Source: Ailanthus altissimus (Eukaryota; Streptophyta; Magnoliopsida; Sapindales; Simaroubaceae). Taken from it: a DNA stretch of 64,000 nucleotides. The stretch is from NCBI GenBank assembly GCA_946807835.1, contig CAMPEX010000001.1, positions 7,641,001 to 7,705,000 of the forward strand, read 5' to 3'. Below are positions 35,701 to 47,100 of the stretch, in pieces (position 1 is the first letter of the stretch; each line of letters opens with the position of its first letter). Both the position numbers and the translations under genes were made by a program. The notes under the pieces are model-generated. The model was not told where the DNA came from. It saw nothing but the letters and a program-made list of their open reading frames with translations, and made no database searches.

Positions 35701-35906
35701 TGCATCCTTCCCCCTTCTTATAACTTCAATGGAATCCCCTCAGCCTCTTTTGTTTACTTACAAGAAATGCCACCAACTAAGTTAATTTGATTCTTGTAAT
35801 TTCATTACATCAGGAATATGTGGTAGAAGACCGAGAAAATTGTAAGAACGTTCCTGAGCTTGATCCCAGACATGTCTCAGACCTAAGAATGTTGGGCCTT
35901 TACTAA
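29798..35906 (+). CDS. RING-CH (MARCH-like) membrane E3 ubiquitin ligase, 266 residues, six coding exons
   Basis: Coding exons: 29,798-30,056, 30,249-30,334, 30,592-30,738, 32,115-32,217, 33,464-33,576 and 35,814-35,906. All junctions are GT-AG, all phases fit, and the total is 801 nt including TAA. RING-CH proteins transfer ubiquitin from an E2 to substrates, usually at endomembranes. The C4HC3 zinc ligands are C79, C82, C94, C96, H104, C107, C123 and C126, with W111 after the HxxC, as in the RINGv fold. The N-terminus has a 12-Ser run (residues 32-43). Two hydrophobic segments (about 150-174 and 197-217) lie after the RING, the MARCH layout, so both RING and tail should face the cytosol. 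The C-terminus ends LRMLGLY, as I recall for plant relatives. The substrate is unknown. Reading through intron 1 meets a stop after four codons. Confidence 0.92.
35034..35152 (+). repeat. TRIM 5' LTR
   Basis: 119 bp, TG...CA, identical to the 3' copy by direct reading. It carries CCCACATCGG near its start and an ATATAAGG block. Confidence 0.95.
35153..35169 (+). promoter_or_regulatory. TRIM primer binding site (initiator tRNA-Met)
   Basis: TGGTATCAGAGCCTACC starts at the base after the LTR, with no spacer. Confidence 0.95.
35230..35238 (+). promoter_or_regulatory. TRIM polypurine tract
   Basis: CAAGGGGGG directly precedes the 3' LTR. Confidence 0.85.
35239..35357 (+). repeat. TRIM 3' LTR
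   Basis: 119 bp, identical to the 5' copy, followed directly by the GAACA duplication. Confidence 0.95.
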
Positions 35907-36826
35907 TTTGGAAATCTGCACCTCACATGTGGTATAATAGGTAAGCAGCTAGAGTTCCTGCATGCTTTCCTTTTTAATCTATCAATACTTTTTTGGTATT
36001 GCATTTTTTCTTTCTACCAACTTTCTCAGATGTTGATAGAAACATAATTTTTTCAATCGAATAACAGAATCTTTCTAATTGCCCCATAATTTGCTCTACA
36101 TTCAGAGTGTTGAAACTGATGCAGGAGAACAAGTTTTTCATTAACTTAAGATTTTCAATCTTTGTTTTAGATTTTATTTTTCCTTTTTGATGTTTTCCAT
36201 CTTGCTGTTTCCTCTTTTTGTTTTCCTGATTCATTCTTCTGTTAACTGATGTCAGATTCCTACAGAAAGTTTGGTTTCATTCTTCTAATTATTTGTGCTT
36301 TTGTTGATATTCATCAAGTCTACACAAAAGCAGCATTGCATGCTCAACCTCTCTCTGGCCATTGTTTTTCGTATGTTCCGATAATGACTTCCAGGAGATT
36401 ATAACTGCTTTTTCCTACCCCATAAACATCTAGTATTTCTTCCTCATTATTCCCTAATTTAGTCCTCATTTTCTGTAGCCATAGACCCTTTTAAAATCTA
36501 AAGCTTCCCTTTTTCTCACATTTTTTTTCTTGTCTTTAAAATTGTGTACTACAAAAGTCTTATTTGCCAATTCTCCTGGAAATTCAGTGTAGCTATTATT
36601 GGAACAAGAATCAGAACTAATGGTTACCATCATATGACTTGGTGGTAACTTAGAATTTGTCTTATTCACTTCATTGATAGCTTCAAGATGGATGTTTTGA
36701 CGTGGTACTGATAACTGGTTTATCCGAACTGCCTCTTCCAGTCCAATGAATTCTCTCACTCCTTTCAAACAGATACACGTTGACATGCACATTTGGAATC
36801 CGTCTTTTAAGATTTGGTTATTAATA

Positions 36827-37047
36827 GGGATGCTCTAATACCATGTTAATAAGAGAAAGAACCATGTAGATTGAGAGAAACTAAAAGGACAACACTGTTA
36901 TTATATTGTTGTTCTATGAACTATTACAATCCTTTATGGAGGTACACAAAGTAAATAAGGAAAAATTAACACCATTAGGAAACGGAAAAGAAAATAATAA
37001 CACAAATATGACCTTATTAAACACTAACTTATTAACACCCTCATACA
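36827..37047 (-). mobile_element. Copia-type LTR with primer binding site
   Basis: On the minus strand, TGTATGAGGGTG... (about 200 bp) ends TTAACA at 36,844. It is followed at once by TGGTATTAGAGCATCCC (36,843-36,827), one change from the initiator-tRNA PBS used by copia elements. A downstream minus-strand open stretch (36,792-36,466) begins where gag would, but I cannot match it to gag with confidence. No second LTR was found, so this is a partial insertion. Confidence 0.6.
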
Positions 37048-37405
37048 TTCTTACTTAAGCTTTAACATTGGCAATAATCTAGAACTGGGGTCTATGTAAT
37101 TTATTGGTGCAATTATTTTTACTTTGGAACTACCAGATGCACAATGCACATGTACATGAATTTATGCACCATCCGGAGTCAGTCTGTTGAATAACTCTGA
37201 TATTTACTTCACGGTCTTGCTTACAGTGGCTGGTGGTATATGAATGCGGAGCAAACAGCAAAGCCGAAAACTCTTCTTGTTCCCTGCAAGCTGGTATACC
37301 TTTCTGTTAAGACTGCACTGGCATAAGGAGTAGACAACGTGCTTTCATTAAACTGCACAGGGATAGAGTCCGTTATCCATTTTCATTGTCAAGTCATTGG
37401 TTTCT

Positions 37406-37457
37406 GTTCTTAGATATCGACCTCATAGACAGTTCTTAGATATCAGCCTCATAGACA
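37406..37457. repeat. 26-bp tandem duplication
   Basis: Two units of GTTCTTAGATATC(GA/AG)CCTCATAGACA lie head to tail, differing at two bases. Confidence 0.85.
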
Positions 37458-37690
37458 TGAAGAACTTATATTACATCAAATTACCAGAAAACATCTGGTT
37501 ATACCTTGTGTGCATGATGATGTGTACTCTCTGTTTCTTTATACTGATGGAAAAAAAGAAAAAGTTGACATGCATGGAACTCATTTTTGTTTGGCTGGTT
37601 ACAGCAGCATAACCAAAGTCTCCTTTCTTAATATGTGAATGATTTCAGTGGAAAGGGCACAAATTATCGAATATTTTGCATTTTAATGTG

Positions 37691-40600
37691 TATTGTCAGA
37701 GAAATGTTTACAGGTCCTGATGGTATACACATTAGGTGGTAGTAAAATAGTAGTGGTATGGTACAATAACCGTATTGATGAAGATTTCTTATGTTAACTA
37801 GTGCCCCAGGCGCACATTGCAAAACTAGTATAGTAAATTTATGTGAAAAAGGGTACTTCGAGATTGCTCTTTGATATGTGTGATTTTTCATTTTATTATT
37901 TACATGAATAGATCAAGGTGATTATATTCTTAGCGAAATTCCTATGAAGGAGCTACTTGTTGACCGGAGAGGTTTAATTAATAAATGTCTGCGTTCTAAA
38001 GCATTTTAAAAAAAGAAAGCCAAAAATTTAAAAATAAGAATGAAAGGCATTATTTAAGGAACAATCAATTTGAATTTGTCCAAATCTGAAGTTCTTTTGC
38101 ATTGTTTTTTTTAAAATTAAAAAAAAAAAAAGTTGGGTTAAAAGGAAACTTAGGGGTAGAGCCTTCTGCTCCATGCAATTATAAAGTTGAAACAAAATTT
38201 ATTCGTGAATTATACAACAAAACGAGACGACCCTATCAAAAATTACCATTCACTAGATACCTATTTATCTTATAATTTTACGTTCATATTATGATTTACC
38301 ACTGTGCCAAAGCCAAATTAACTATTGTTGCATGCGCAAGCTGCTTTTGTAATTTAATTTCCTTTTAACTTATTAATTTATTTGAAGCATGCCCACTTAT
38401 ATATTTCCGAATAAAGAAAAGCAGAACTATGAACATTCAAAATCCTAAGTATTCTATGTTCTTTTTTTTAAAAAAAATATATTACATCAAACTATCAATC
38501 CGAACCACAAATCACATCCACAACGAGAAAATTAGAAGAGAAAAATATTACACCATTTACATTACGCAGTATCATCCTGAATCTCAATAAAATTCAAACC
38601 CTTAACATCAAGTTGGGGGTGGAGTGCCATCAGGCAAGACAGCTGGGTGCTTTTATGTTCTTTTCCAATATAACATAATGTGTACTTACCTACATGGGAG
38701 CCCAAGCATTACTACAAGCATATTTACAAAAAAGAAAAAGGAAATTTGAACTATTAAATCAGATGAAAGACAATCAAACCCTCAAGGGAATCTACAATGT
38801 TAAATATAGATAACATACAATTCAATGGCAAACTACATAAAGGAATGACGCAAAAGTCATTTCAGGTCTGGAAATAAAGTTATCCTCCTGGCCACCTTGC
38901 ATCTGGGCAGCTCCTTGTATATTTGCCGATGCATTTTCCTGCTTCCTTTCCGATTATTTTTTATTCTACAGAAAATTTACAAGTCTGATGAGCCTGCACA
39001 TCACACCAGCATCCAAACCAACAATCACTTTTTGCTTTTTTGAGGGTTTAAGACACTTGTTTAAGTTTAATGTGCAGTAATTTGTTTATGAAATAAAAGA
39101 TGAAATTTTGCAGTAGTTGCAAAAAAGCTATGACACTTCAAGGCCGACGTATATATTCAACACAAGAAAATACAATATAAGCAACAAGAAGATAAAGCTA
39201 GGAAGAACATGAAAGGCACAGCATAAACACGAGAACCAATAAAATATAAAAACATACTACATGTTTCACATAAAATTCATTATTTTCAATATGAATTTTG
39301 CTATTCCAGTGACAAGACAAAATTAGAAAACAACCATACCACCATGTTTAATCAATATTGTATCCATGCTTCATAACAAAAGACATCAAGGCAACCATTT
39401 ATTGAATAAATAGCTTCTCAACAGACACTCCTAAATAGAAGTACAGGTAGTGGTAATAGGCCATATTTCTCTAAGGGTCGGGAAATGACCACATTTTCAA
39501 TAGAAAATTAGTATTTCAAAATACCACCAGCTCCATCAATTAAGAGATCTCCTAATTGCTAATATGTGTAATTCTTTTTGCTTCCACAGTAAAATTGTGC
39601 CCCACACAAGTGCCAAGCTACAACTTATTAACAACAAATTCCACATCCCACACAGAAAACACCCGCACAATTTAATGAAGTCCTATAAAGATGCATAGCT
39701 TTAAGCCAAACTAATCTGCACAGAGAGCTCTCCAGCCAGACGAAAAGCTATGTTCAAGGAAATGTCAATTTGTACACTAGCTAAAAATGTGTTGTCCTCG
39801 CAGAAGGAATCTTCCCCATTCAGCAGCATATTATCATCATTATCATTACAGCTATAAGCTTTATTTACCTCCATTACTTTAACTAACAATCACTGAGAAC
39901 TTAGCATATATACTAGTCAATAGTGAATGAATTCAACTGGACAATTATGCCAACCATTATTTGAGGTGCAATCAAAATACAAACCATCCTTTCATTTTCT
40001 GATATTATATTGTTCACTCAGTTTAAACCCAAATTAGAAAATCACAATATTACTCTTTATTTGTCTTCATTCATGAAAAAAAAGTGTCTTCCATCGGCAA
40101 AGTTTCGTATTTGGCTATCCCATGAACAATATTGCTGTCTAACGGCCAGCAACATTGCTAACATAATAATCTTTTTCCAAAACTGAATCATCCAAACGTC
40201 ACTCTCTGGACTACAAATACTCACCTTTCACTGTCTCTAACACCACAACCAAAAGCCAAAGACAAATTACCACTTTGAAATTCCTGCCTCCATACCCATA
40301 ATGTCCTAAGAAATCAATATTGGTTGTCCAAACAGTTTTTAACATTCAAATATATCATTGAAACAATAATGACCATGATGATCTTTGACAAAGTCAAAAC
40401 GCCGGTAACTATATATTTAATCAAAGACATGTTTAGAAAAGATGTAATGAACTCTGCCTGACCATTATTGCATTAAATAATGAATGCCCCAAAATATATT
40501 AAGTCCAAATAGAAAGCACTTAAGATAACAAATTATAAAAGATAAACAAAATGCAAATAGAGGAGAGTAACAAAGGAGGAGAATGGTAAAGCAGATTGTT

Positions 40601-40890
40601 TTATTAAATTTCTCTAGCCCAAGTAATAATTCTTATAGTATTATAAAGATGTAGAAACCTCCCATATTGTCCAATCTTATTGAAATTATAAACTTGTTAA
40701 CCTTTCAATTAAAATGCATGTGTACAGTAAATATTTAATCTTTAATAGTGAAACTATCTTAACAATATTATTTCTGGTGAATACCCATAAGTTTTAAACT
40801 TAAATTTGTTGACTAGTAGCCTGTTTGTTTTAGTATCGTTAACAGTATACGAATTAACAATAGGCCTTATAAAATCAAAATCTTACTCAC
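37691..40890. other. Intergenic region between the two convergent genes
   Basis: No protein-coding exon could be supported. It should contain the 3'-UTR exon(s) of the minus-strand gene, because a GTGAGT donor follows its stop codon at 40,890. A candidate acceptor, GATGTGCAG, on the minus strand is at about 38,992, but I could not decide it. An open stretch at 39,701-39,889 (minus) has no recognisable features. Confidence 0.4.
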
Positions 40891-40920
40891 CCCAGATGCC
40901 AGTTCTGTCAGAAACATGAC

Positions 40921-41752
40921 TCATCCTTCCTCATCTTCAGATTTAGATACGCTACTGGACTTGGTCGCTTGTTCCACCTTATGTAGAGCATCATCTACAA
41001 TTAAATGATAAATAAAAAGTTCAATTAACACCTACTCTCTGTTACTTACAACAACTTGTGTATATATATATATACAAATCCTCTAAACATTCCAGTGCAA
41101 ATTTCAAGGCCATTTTACACTTACAATAAAACAAAACATACAATGCAATAATATTAAGAGTAAAAACACTACATGATCTAATTAATACAAAAATGATTTT
41201 GTTTTCCTATATAAACAAATTTATTTTCCATTTTACTGACAATTTGATCCATTCAAACAAATTTCCTGCAAAATCCTATTTATTTTAACCTAATTTCAGA
41301 ATAATTTTAACATGATCAAAACCCTAAAAACTGATAAAAAAACAAAACTTTTTTTTTATAAAAAAAAAAGAACCTTTGATGAAATAATCAGATGAGGGCC
41401 AGCCTCGAACAGTGCTAGTAGACATTGACTCTTCGAAGGTCAAAGGATTGGCCAATTTCTCGACCAACTGAGCGACGCCGTACAATTGGGACTTGGGGGG
41501 CGGGACCCAGTAGGAGGATCCGGGCAAGAACGGGAGCCAATCGGGTGCGGACCGCCGCACGATTATGCGGTGAATCGCGTCCTCGAGCTTGGAAAGCAGA
41601 GGGTCGGTGGAGTCGTAGATGTCGGAGGGAGTCTCCGGTTGGTTCGATTGGCTTCGGAGAGATATAAAGCGAGACGATGGGCCCAGGGAGAAGTGGTGGG
41701 CGGAGGCAGCGGTCCGGGTTTTGGATAGGGAGAGGAAAATAGAACGAGCCAT
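40921..41752 (-). CDS. Uncharacterised plant protein, likely mitochondrial, 150 residues, two exons
   Basis: Exon 1 is 41,752-41,374 and exon 2 is 40,994-40,921. The intron runs from GTTCTT to TTGTAG and splits a codon in phase 1. The first 35 residues are rich in Ser, Arg and Ala without acidic residues (MARSIFLSLSKTRTA...), typical of a mitochondrial presequence. Residues from about 42 form a conserved-looking core: IYDSTDPLLSKLEDAIHRII, VRRSAPDWLPFLPGSSYWV, PPPKSQLYGVAQLVEKLANP and TVRGWPSSDYFIK. The tail is short and acidic (SKSEDEEG). I remember similar proteins across flowering plants without an assigned function; that is memory, not a search. GC content of exon 1 is well above its surroundings. 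A GTGAGT donor (40,890) after the stop implies a 3'-UTR intron. Confidence 0.85.
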
Positions 41753-41870
41753 GCGTTTTTTTGGACTGAGGAGTTTTTTTTTTATTTTGGGATTTGGATG
41801 ATGATGAAATGAGACGTCTAGAGACGGTAATACAGGATTTGGTCGGTGTAAAATAATTGTGTAATTATAT

Positions 41871-41896
41871 TAAATAATAATAATAATAATAATAAT
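41871..41896. repeat. (TAA)n microsatellite
   Basis: About eight TAA/AAT units lie roughly 120 bp upstream of the minus-strand gene's start codon. Confidence 0.9.
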
Positions 41897-42235
41897 TGTG
41901 TAATTAATTTTATTATCCAAATATTATATTTATTCGATCAAAATTTTAAATTATCTGTTAAGTAATTATGAAAAGGTGAAAAAGTATAATGTTAATTTTG
42001 AAAATTATATTATTTCAATGCTTGATAATTATTTGATAAGTAATATTAAGTATTTTAAATTTTATTTAAAAAATGATGTATCAATTAAAAATTAAATGGT
42101 GAAATAGTATAAATTTTAAAATTATTTATTATATTTAATATTTGTTTGACTATTTATTTTAGAGTATAATTTGGAATACAATTTAGAATGTTTAGTACTA
42201 CTTTTATTTTATACATCAATATAGGATAAAAAAGA

Positions 42236-43341
42236 GTAAATGATATTTTTGTCCTATGAATTTGACTTAATTTTTAATTTTGTATCACGAGTTTAAGAAA
42301 ATTCAATTTTATCTTAGTTCATTAATAAGATTTTGTTACTTTTAACACCAAATGAGCATAATTGTCACTCAATACAAAATTTTAAAATGAATTGATACAA
42401 ATTGACAACTACCTTTATTGTCCACGTGTTATTCAGTAATTGAACACTAAAATAATTTTTTTTAAAAGAACACATTTGACACATTTTAATAAGTTAAAAT
42501 TTTAATATTTATTTATAATTAAAAATAAAAAATTATTGGAACTATTAGCAAGCGACGATTGGCTGCTAAGCGACGGCCAATAAAAAAAATAATTAAAATT
42601 TATACTATTAGAGTTATTTTTATTTTATTTTATCTACACAATGGTATAACTTTTTATTTTAAAAAAAGGACAAGAAGGTGACTAAAATAGGCTAAAAATA
42701 AAGGGGACGCAGCAGTCACTACGCATCGCCGTTAAATAGTAGGATAGGGGTGCCGCCGATCTGTCAAGTGGCTAGAGCGATGCACGTCACCGCCTTATCG
42801 TTTAATAGTGGCACACGATGGCTGCTTTCTCTCCCCCTCTTTTCGATCCATTTTTGGTCACTTTCTTATTTTGTTTTTGACAAAAATGACCCCACATTGT
42901 ATAGATAAATAAAAGAGTCTAATGACATAAAATTTAATTATTTTTGTCACCGAAGTCCGGCGACTAACAACGGGTGGCGGCTGAAGGTTCCAACAATTTT
43001 TTTATTTTAATTATTTTTTAATTATAAATTTTTTTTTAACAAATATTAAAATTTGAACCTATTAAAATATGCCACTTGTCTTTTTTATTTTTTTAATGGC
43101 CTATTAATGACTGACACGTGAAAATTATGTGGTGCATGTCAATTTGTTTACATTTACTTATGTCACCATTTTCAACTAATATAATAACTATGGGCAAAAT
43201 TGTTAATGTACTACTCAAAGTGATTTTCAGTTAAATTTAACAGAATTTTATTAACGGATTAGAACAAAATTAAATTTTTTAAAACTCGTAGGACAAAATT
43301 AAGAATTATGTCAAATTCATAGAACAAAAATGTCATTTACC
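42236..43341. mobile_element. 1.1-kb foldback DNA element with very long terminal inverted repeats
   Basis: The left end GTAAATGATATTTTTGTCC and the right end GGACAAAAATGTCATTTACC-like sequence are inverted copies. The match continues inward, with gaps, for about 500 bp per arm. Paired blocks include CACGTGTTATTCAGTAATTG with the reverse of GACTGACACGTG, and TTTTATCTACACAATG with the reverse of CATTGTATAGATAAA. The less AT-rich centre (42,700-42,830) is also partly self-complementary. It has no ORF. Such long TIRs fit a non-autonomous Mutator-like or foldback element. A-rich flanks hide any 9-bp duplication. It ends about 480 bp upstream of the ATG at 41,752. Confidence 0.75.
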
Positions 43342-44186
43342 AAATAAAAAAATTAACATTTATATAGTGTAACTTTACTCTTTACTTAACACATTTATGC
43401 TATACTTTCTAAATTATATTCTAAATTTTGTATCATAAATTGAGTTGTTAAATAATTATTGAGTGATAAAATAGTATATATTTTAAAATTACCAATTATA
43501 TTATTACATCACCTAATAATAGTTTTTACACATAATTTTAAATAGAAAATTTTAAAATTTCATTTGTAATACTCATATTACAATTACAAATATAATGATA
43601 TCAAAGTTATGGGAATAATCTTGGAATGCCCATATAGACCACATAGGCCACCTTCAAACTTTTATTAAGTTAATTAATATGAAGAAAATTTATAAAATAT
43701 AAAAGGATAGTGTAGCCTTTTTAGGTTTGACAAAATTTTATATAGAGTTGGATCTTGTGGAATTCAACCCAAATGGAGAATGGAGAAAACTTTTATGATT
43801 TTCAAGTTTTAGGGCAAATATGGAAATGAGTTATCATCCTTAAATTACATTTCGGGCGGGTATAAAGATAGATTATAACCTTTGAATCCGCTCGAAACCC
43901 TGAATTGAAAAAAATAATTAAAATTAAAAATGTTATATTTTTTTAATAAAGTGTGTTATTATAATTTTTTTTAAAATTAAAATATAAAAATAGATAAATT
44001 CAAGTATGGGTTAAATAAAAAAATATAATTGAAAAGATATATTTTTAATTAAAGTGTATTATTATATTTTTTTTAAAAATATATTTTTAAAATATAAAAA
44101 ATAAATTCAGGTATGGAGTACCCACGATAACCCTATCCTTAAGCTTAAACTATTTAGTTCAGGTATAAGACGGGTATGAAATTTTT
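43342..44186. other. AT-rich DNA with possible hAT-like scrap
   Basis: No gene seen. The segment 43,853-44,180 begins with CGGGCGGGTATA, has a duplicated AAATATAAAAATAGATAAATTCA-like phrase in shorter variants, and ends near GACGGGTATGAAATT. This suggests a degraded non-autonomous element. Confidence 0.35.
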
Positions 44187-47100
44187 TGAAAGTGTGTTAT
44201 GCATTGGGTAAGTGTGTACATTTTAATTTTACATATCTCACATGCAAAATGTATGTAGCAGAATATAAAAACATATCTCATTACACTAATAAAATAAAAG
44301 AAAACTCACCCTTAAAGCATGATTTAGGCAATTTTAGTCGAGAACGTAATGAAATTTTTTGAGTTAAAATGGTAACTTCCTATTATCAATAGGAATTTTT
44401 TGAAGCAACATTTGCTTTTGGTATTACTTGGACGATACATTAACTATTAGTGTTTATTTGAGAAACTAAGTAACTTCATTTTTCTTGTTATAAACAAATG
44501 AAGTTACCCATACATATAACCTAAATTATCGCCACAATGCCAAATTAAAATCAAGTTAGTGTCTTTAAAACTCAAATATAAGGTGCTGTTAATTTGAAAG
44601 TTAAATTTGCACCTCATGCTTGATTCAAATAATTGGTGGCAAGGTGCTAAATGTGTTTGCGGAACATAAAGAAAATTGGTGGCTGAATGAATCTTAATTA
44701 ATGCCACCACGTGTTAATTCTAAGCATGATGAATCCTTAACCATTTAGCTTTGCCACCTCTTACTTATTAAACTTGATTTGGCTAGCACATACTTACTTT
44801 TAAGCATGATAAATTATTTAGCTTAAATGGGCCGAGTTGATCTTTATCAAGTAATGTTGTCCCTTGCTAATTCTTAAGCATGACAATGGCTTTCACATTT
44901 AACATGGCTGAATGCTTCTAATTTAGTGGCAATGAATTGCCACTCTTGCCATGTGATATGCCATTACAAGTTAATGACATGACATGTGGCAACAAATTAG
45001 GAGATGAAGTGGCAAGTTCCATTTGCCACTTGTCAACATCCTGGACCTAACACTTAAGCGTTGTCAACTTTCTTAGAAACCTTAAAATAATTCCTGCTTT
45101 TCAAGAACTTCCTAAATCGAATAATTCGATTTGGTACGATATCATAGTGCACAACGAGTACACTTCATATACTGAGACTCCTTAGATTCACAACCATTCA
45201 TCTTACGAAACTCTTATGTAAATCCATAAACGTTGTGCCATACACACGTTATAAAAATAACAAAACAGCGTGTTGAACCATATAAGTTGTGGATATTGTT
45301 TATCTCACGGAAAATACTTTCTCAAGTTTATTAATTGTGGCTATAAAATTTGCTAGAATACAATCTTGGAGCATCAGGATATATAACTCATCTATATGAG
45401 CTAACAAATCCCAAGCCTACACACACCAGACTCTATAAGCATCAAACCATACCTAGCGACGCCCAACGGTTAAACTATGAACGATCTTTGATATGTGTGG
45501 AATCTAAGTATAGTGGATCACTAACAAGTCCACCGTGATACTCAGGTTAAGGGACCGCAAATGTAATAACCACTTATCCAACACAGAAAAGAATAAATAT
45601 TTATATATATGTATAATATTCATATTTTATTTGCATATAGATGATACTTAATTTATGTATTGTTATTAGTATTGTTAGATTAAGGAAATATTATTAATAT
45701 TGAGTTTATTTGCAAGACTTTAGATTTATTTTAGGGACCAAATTGTAATACTTAAAAAAAATTGGGGGCTAATTCGTAAATACTAAAAATTAGCCTTTTA
45801 GTATAAAAATACACTTTTGAACCCCTAATTCACTCATTTTGGTCAAGTAACCTCTTTTAAAGTGAGAAAAGAGAGAAAGAAATGGGAGAGAAAGAGAAGA
45901 AGAAGAAAGTTGAAATTTAAGCTTTAAGAGGTATTTTATAACGCTTTCTTAGTTTCTTGGTGTTAATTTAGTTAATTCCTTTAAGTTTTGATTTCTGAAA
46001 TATGTACAATTGAGGATTTGATGTGAATTTCGTAAGATATTGTGAGAACTGATGATGATTATGTAGATAACTTGATAAATCATGATGAATTGCAGAATTT
46101 CTTCTTGATAGAAATTTTATAACTTATTGTGCTTTGATTCTGGTTTTGGATTTTGATTATATGAAATTAGAAATGTCTAGAATCATTTGAGACTTTGAAT
46201 CGATTGAAAATTCTAGAAATTGAATTTGTAGTGAATTTACCAAAATGACCATAAAATTCTGAAAATTTCCTATATTAACAATATGATACAGTGACAAACA
46301 ATTTTTGATCTGTTGAATGATCTTCAAAAAATTACAAATTTCTAGAATATAATAAATTTATATGTCTAATATGATATATTCAAAATTGAGAATTTAGATC
46401 AATGTGGTTAAATTGTTATGATTTTCTAAAGCGTATCAGCTCATTGCAATATTTGATTTACAGATTTTTAAAGTTATGGAATAAAATAGTTTTAAAATAC
46501 TTTTGGTAGGGATTTTGAAGTGAAATATTTGTTATGAATTGAAATATGTGTCTGAGTAATTCTGTGTTAGTTTTATAATTTTTGAGTTAGTATATGATTT
46601 TATAAAATTGGGAGACTGAATACTGTTCAGTAAATATCTTGATCCTGCTAGAATAATAGTTTGGATTTGATGGTGTTTATGAAATGGATTATGTAGGAAT
46701 TATGATATAATAGTCATACATACATAAGGAGGATATATGAGTTAAGAAATATATATTTTGATTTTGGAGCAATTGGACATCATTTGATGTATAAGAAAAT
46801 TTTGTTAAGTGTAAGTTGTTAGAATGACAAGTTTTGAGAAACCAAGTAATTAGACCAATTCGATATGATAAGTGCAATATGTGTAATTTTGTAAGCTATT
46901 TAAAGTATTTTGTGTGAATGTTGAGGCTTATGAAAGGATTAATCTCCATTGATAGGTTAAGGAGAATTAAGCTTTATAGCTGAAAGTGCTAAGAGGTAAG
47001 TATACTAGACTTTTACTGAAATCACAATAAACATAGTAATTGTCTATGTATGATTTTGTAAATGTGCTTAGAAATATGTTTATGTTATGGCAAAGTATAT

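Larger units (their letters stand above)
33577..35813 (+). other. Last coding intron of the RING-CH gene, hosts a TRIM
   Basis: This is a 2.24-kb GT-AG intron between the second membrane segment exon and the C-terminal exon. It includes the TRIM at 35,034-35,357 in the same orientation as the gene. The other long introns (30,739-32,114 and 32,218-33,463) show no recognised element. Confidence 0.85.
35907..37690 (+). other. 3' UTR of the RING-CH gene with a predicted 3'-UTR intron
   Basis: Thirty-four bases after the stop there is a strong donor, AATAG|GTAAGC (35,941). The best matching acceptor is TTGCTTACAG at 37,226, which would remove 1.29 kb containing a copia LTR remnant. The last exon carries a 26-bp tandem duplication (37,406-37,457). 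The polyadenylation site is not defined. An intron after the stop can expose a transcript to nonsense-mediated decay when it lies more than about 50 nt downstream; here it is 34 nt. Confidence 0.45.

Noticed and set aside
36466..36792. 108-codon minus-strand open frame
   Set aside because: It lies downstream of a copia PBS where gag would be, but no gag motif could be matched. It is kept only as context for the LTR remnant.
38870..38955. Minus-strand stretch reading KCIGKYTRSCPDARWPGG before a stop
   Set aside because: It might be an alternative last exon of the minus-strand gene, but it lacks a start and the splice choice is undetermined; more likely 3' UTR.
41425..41801. Three plus-strand open frames of 60-80 codons
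   Set aside because: They are antisense shadows of the first exon of the minus-strand gene; the minus-strand frame has the presequence, conserved-type motifs and a valid splice.
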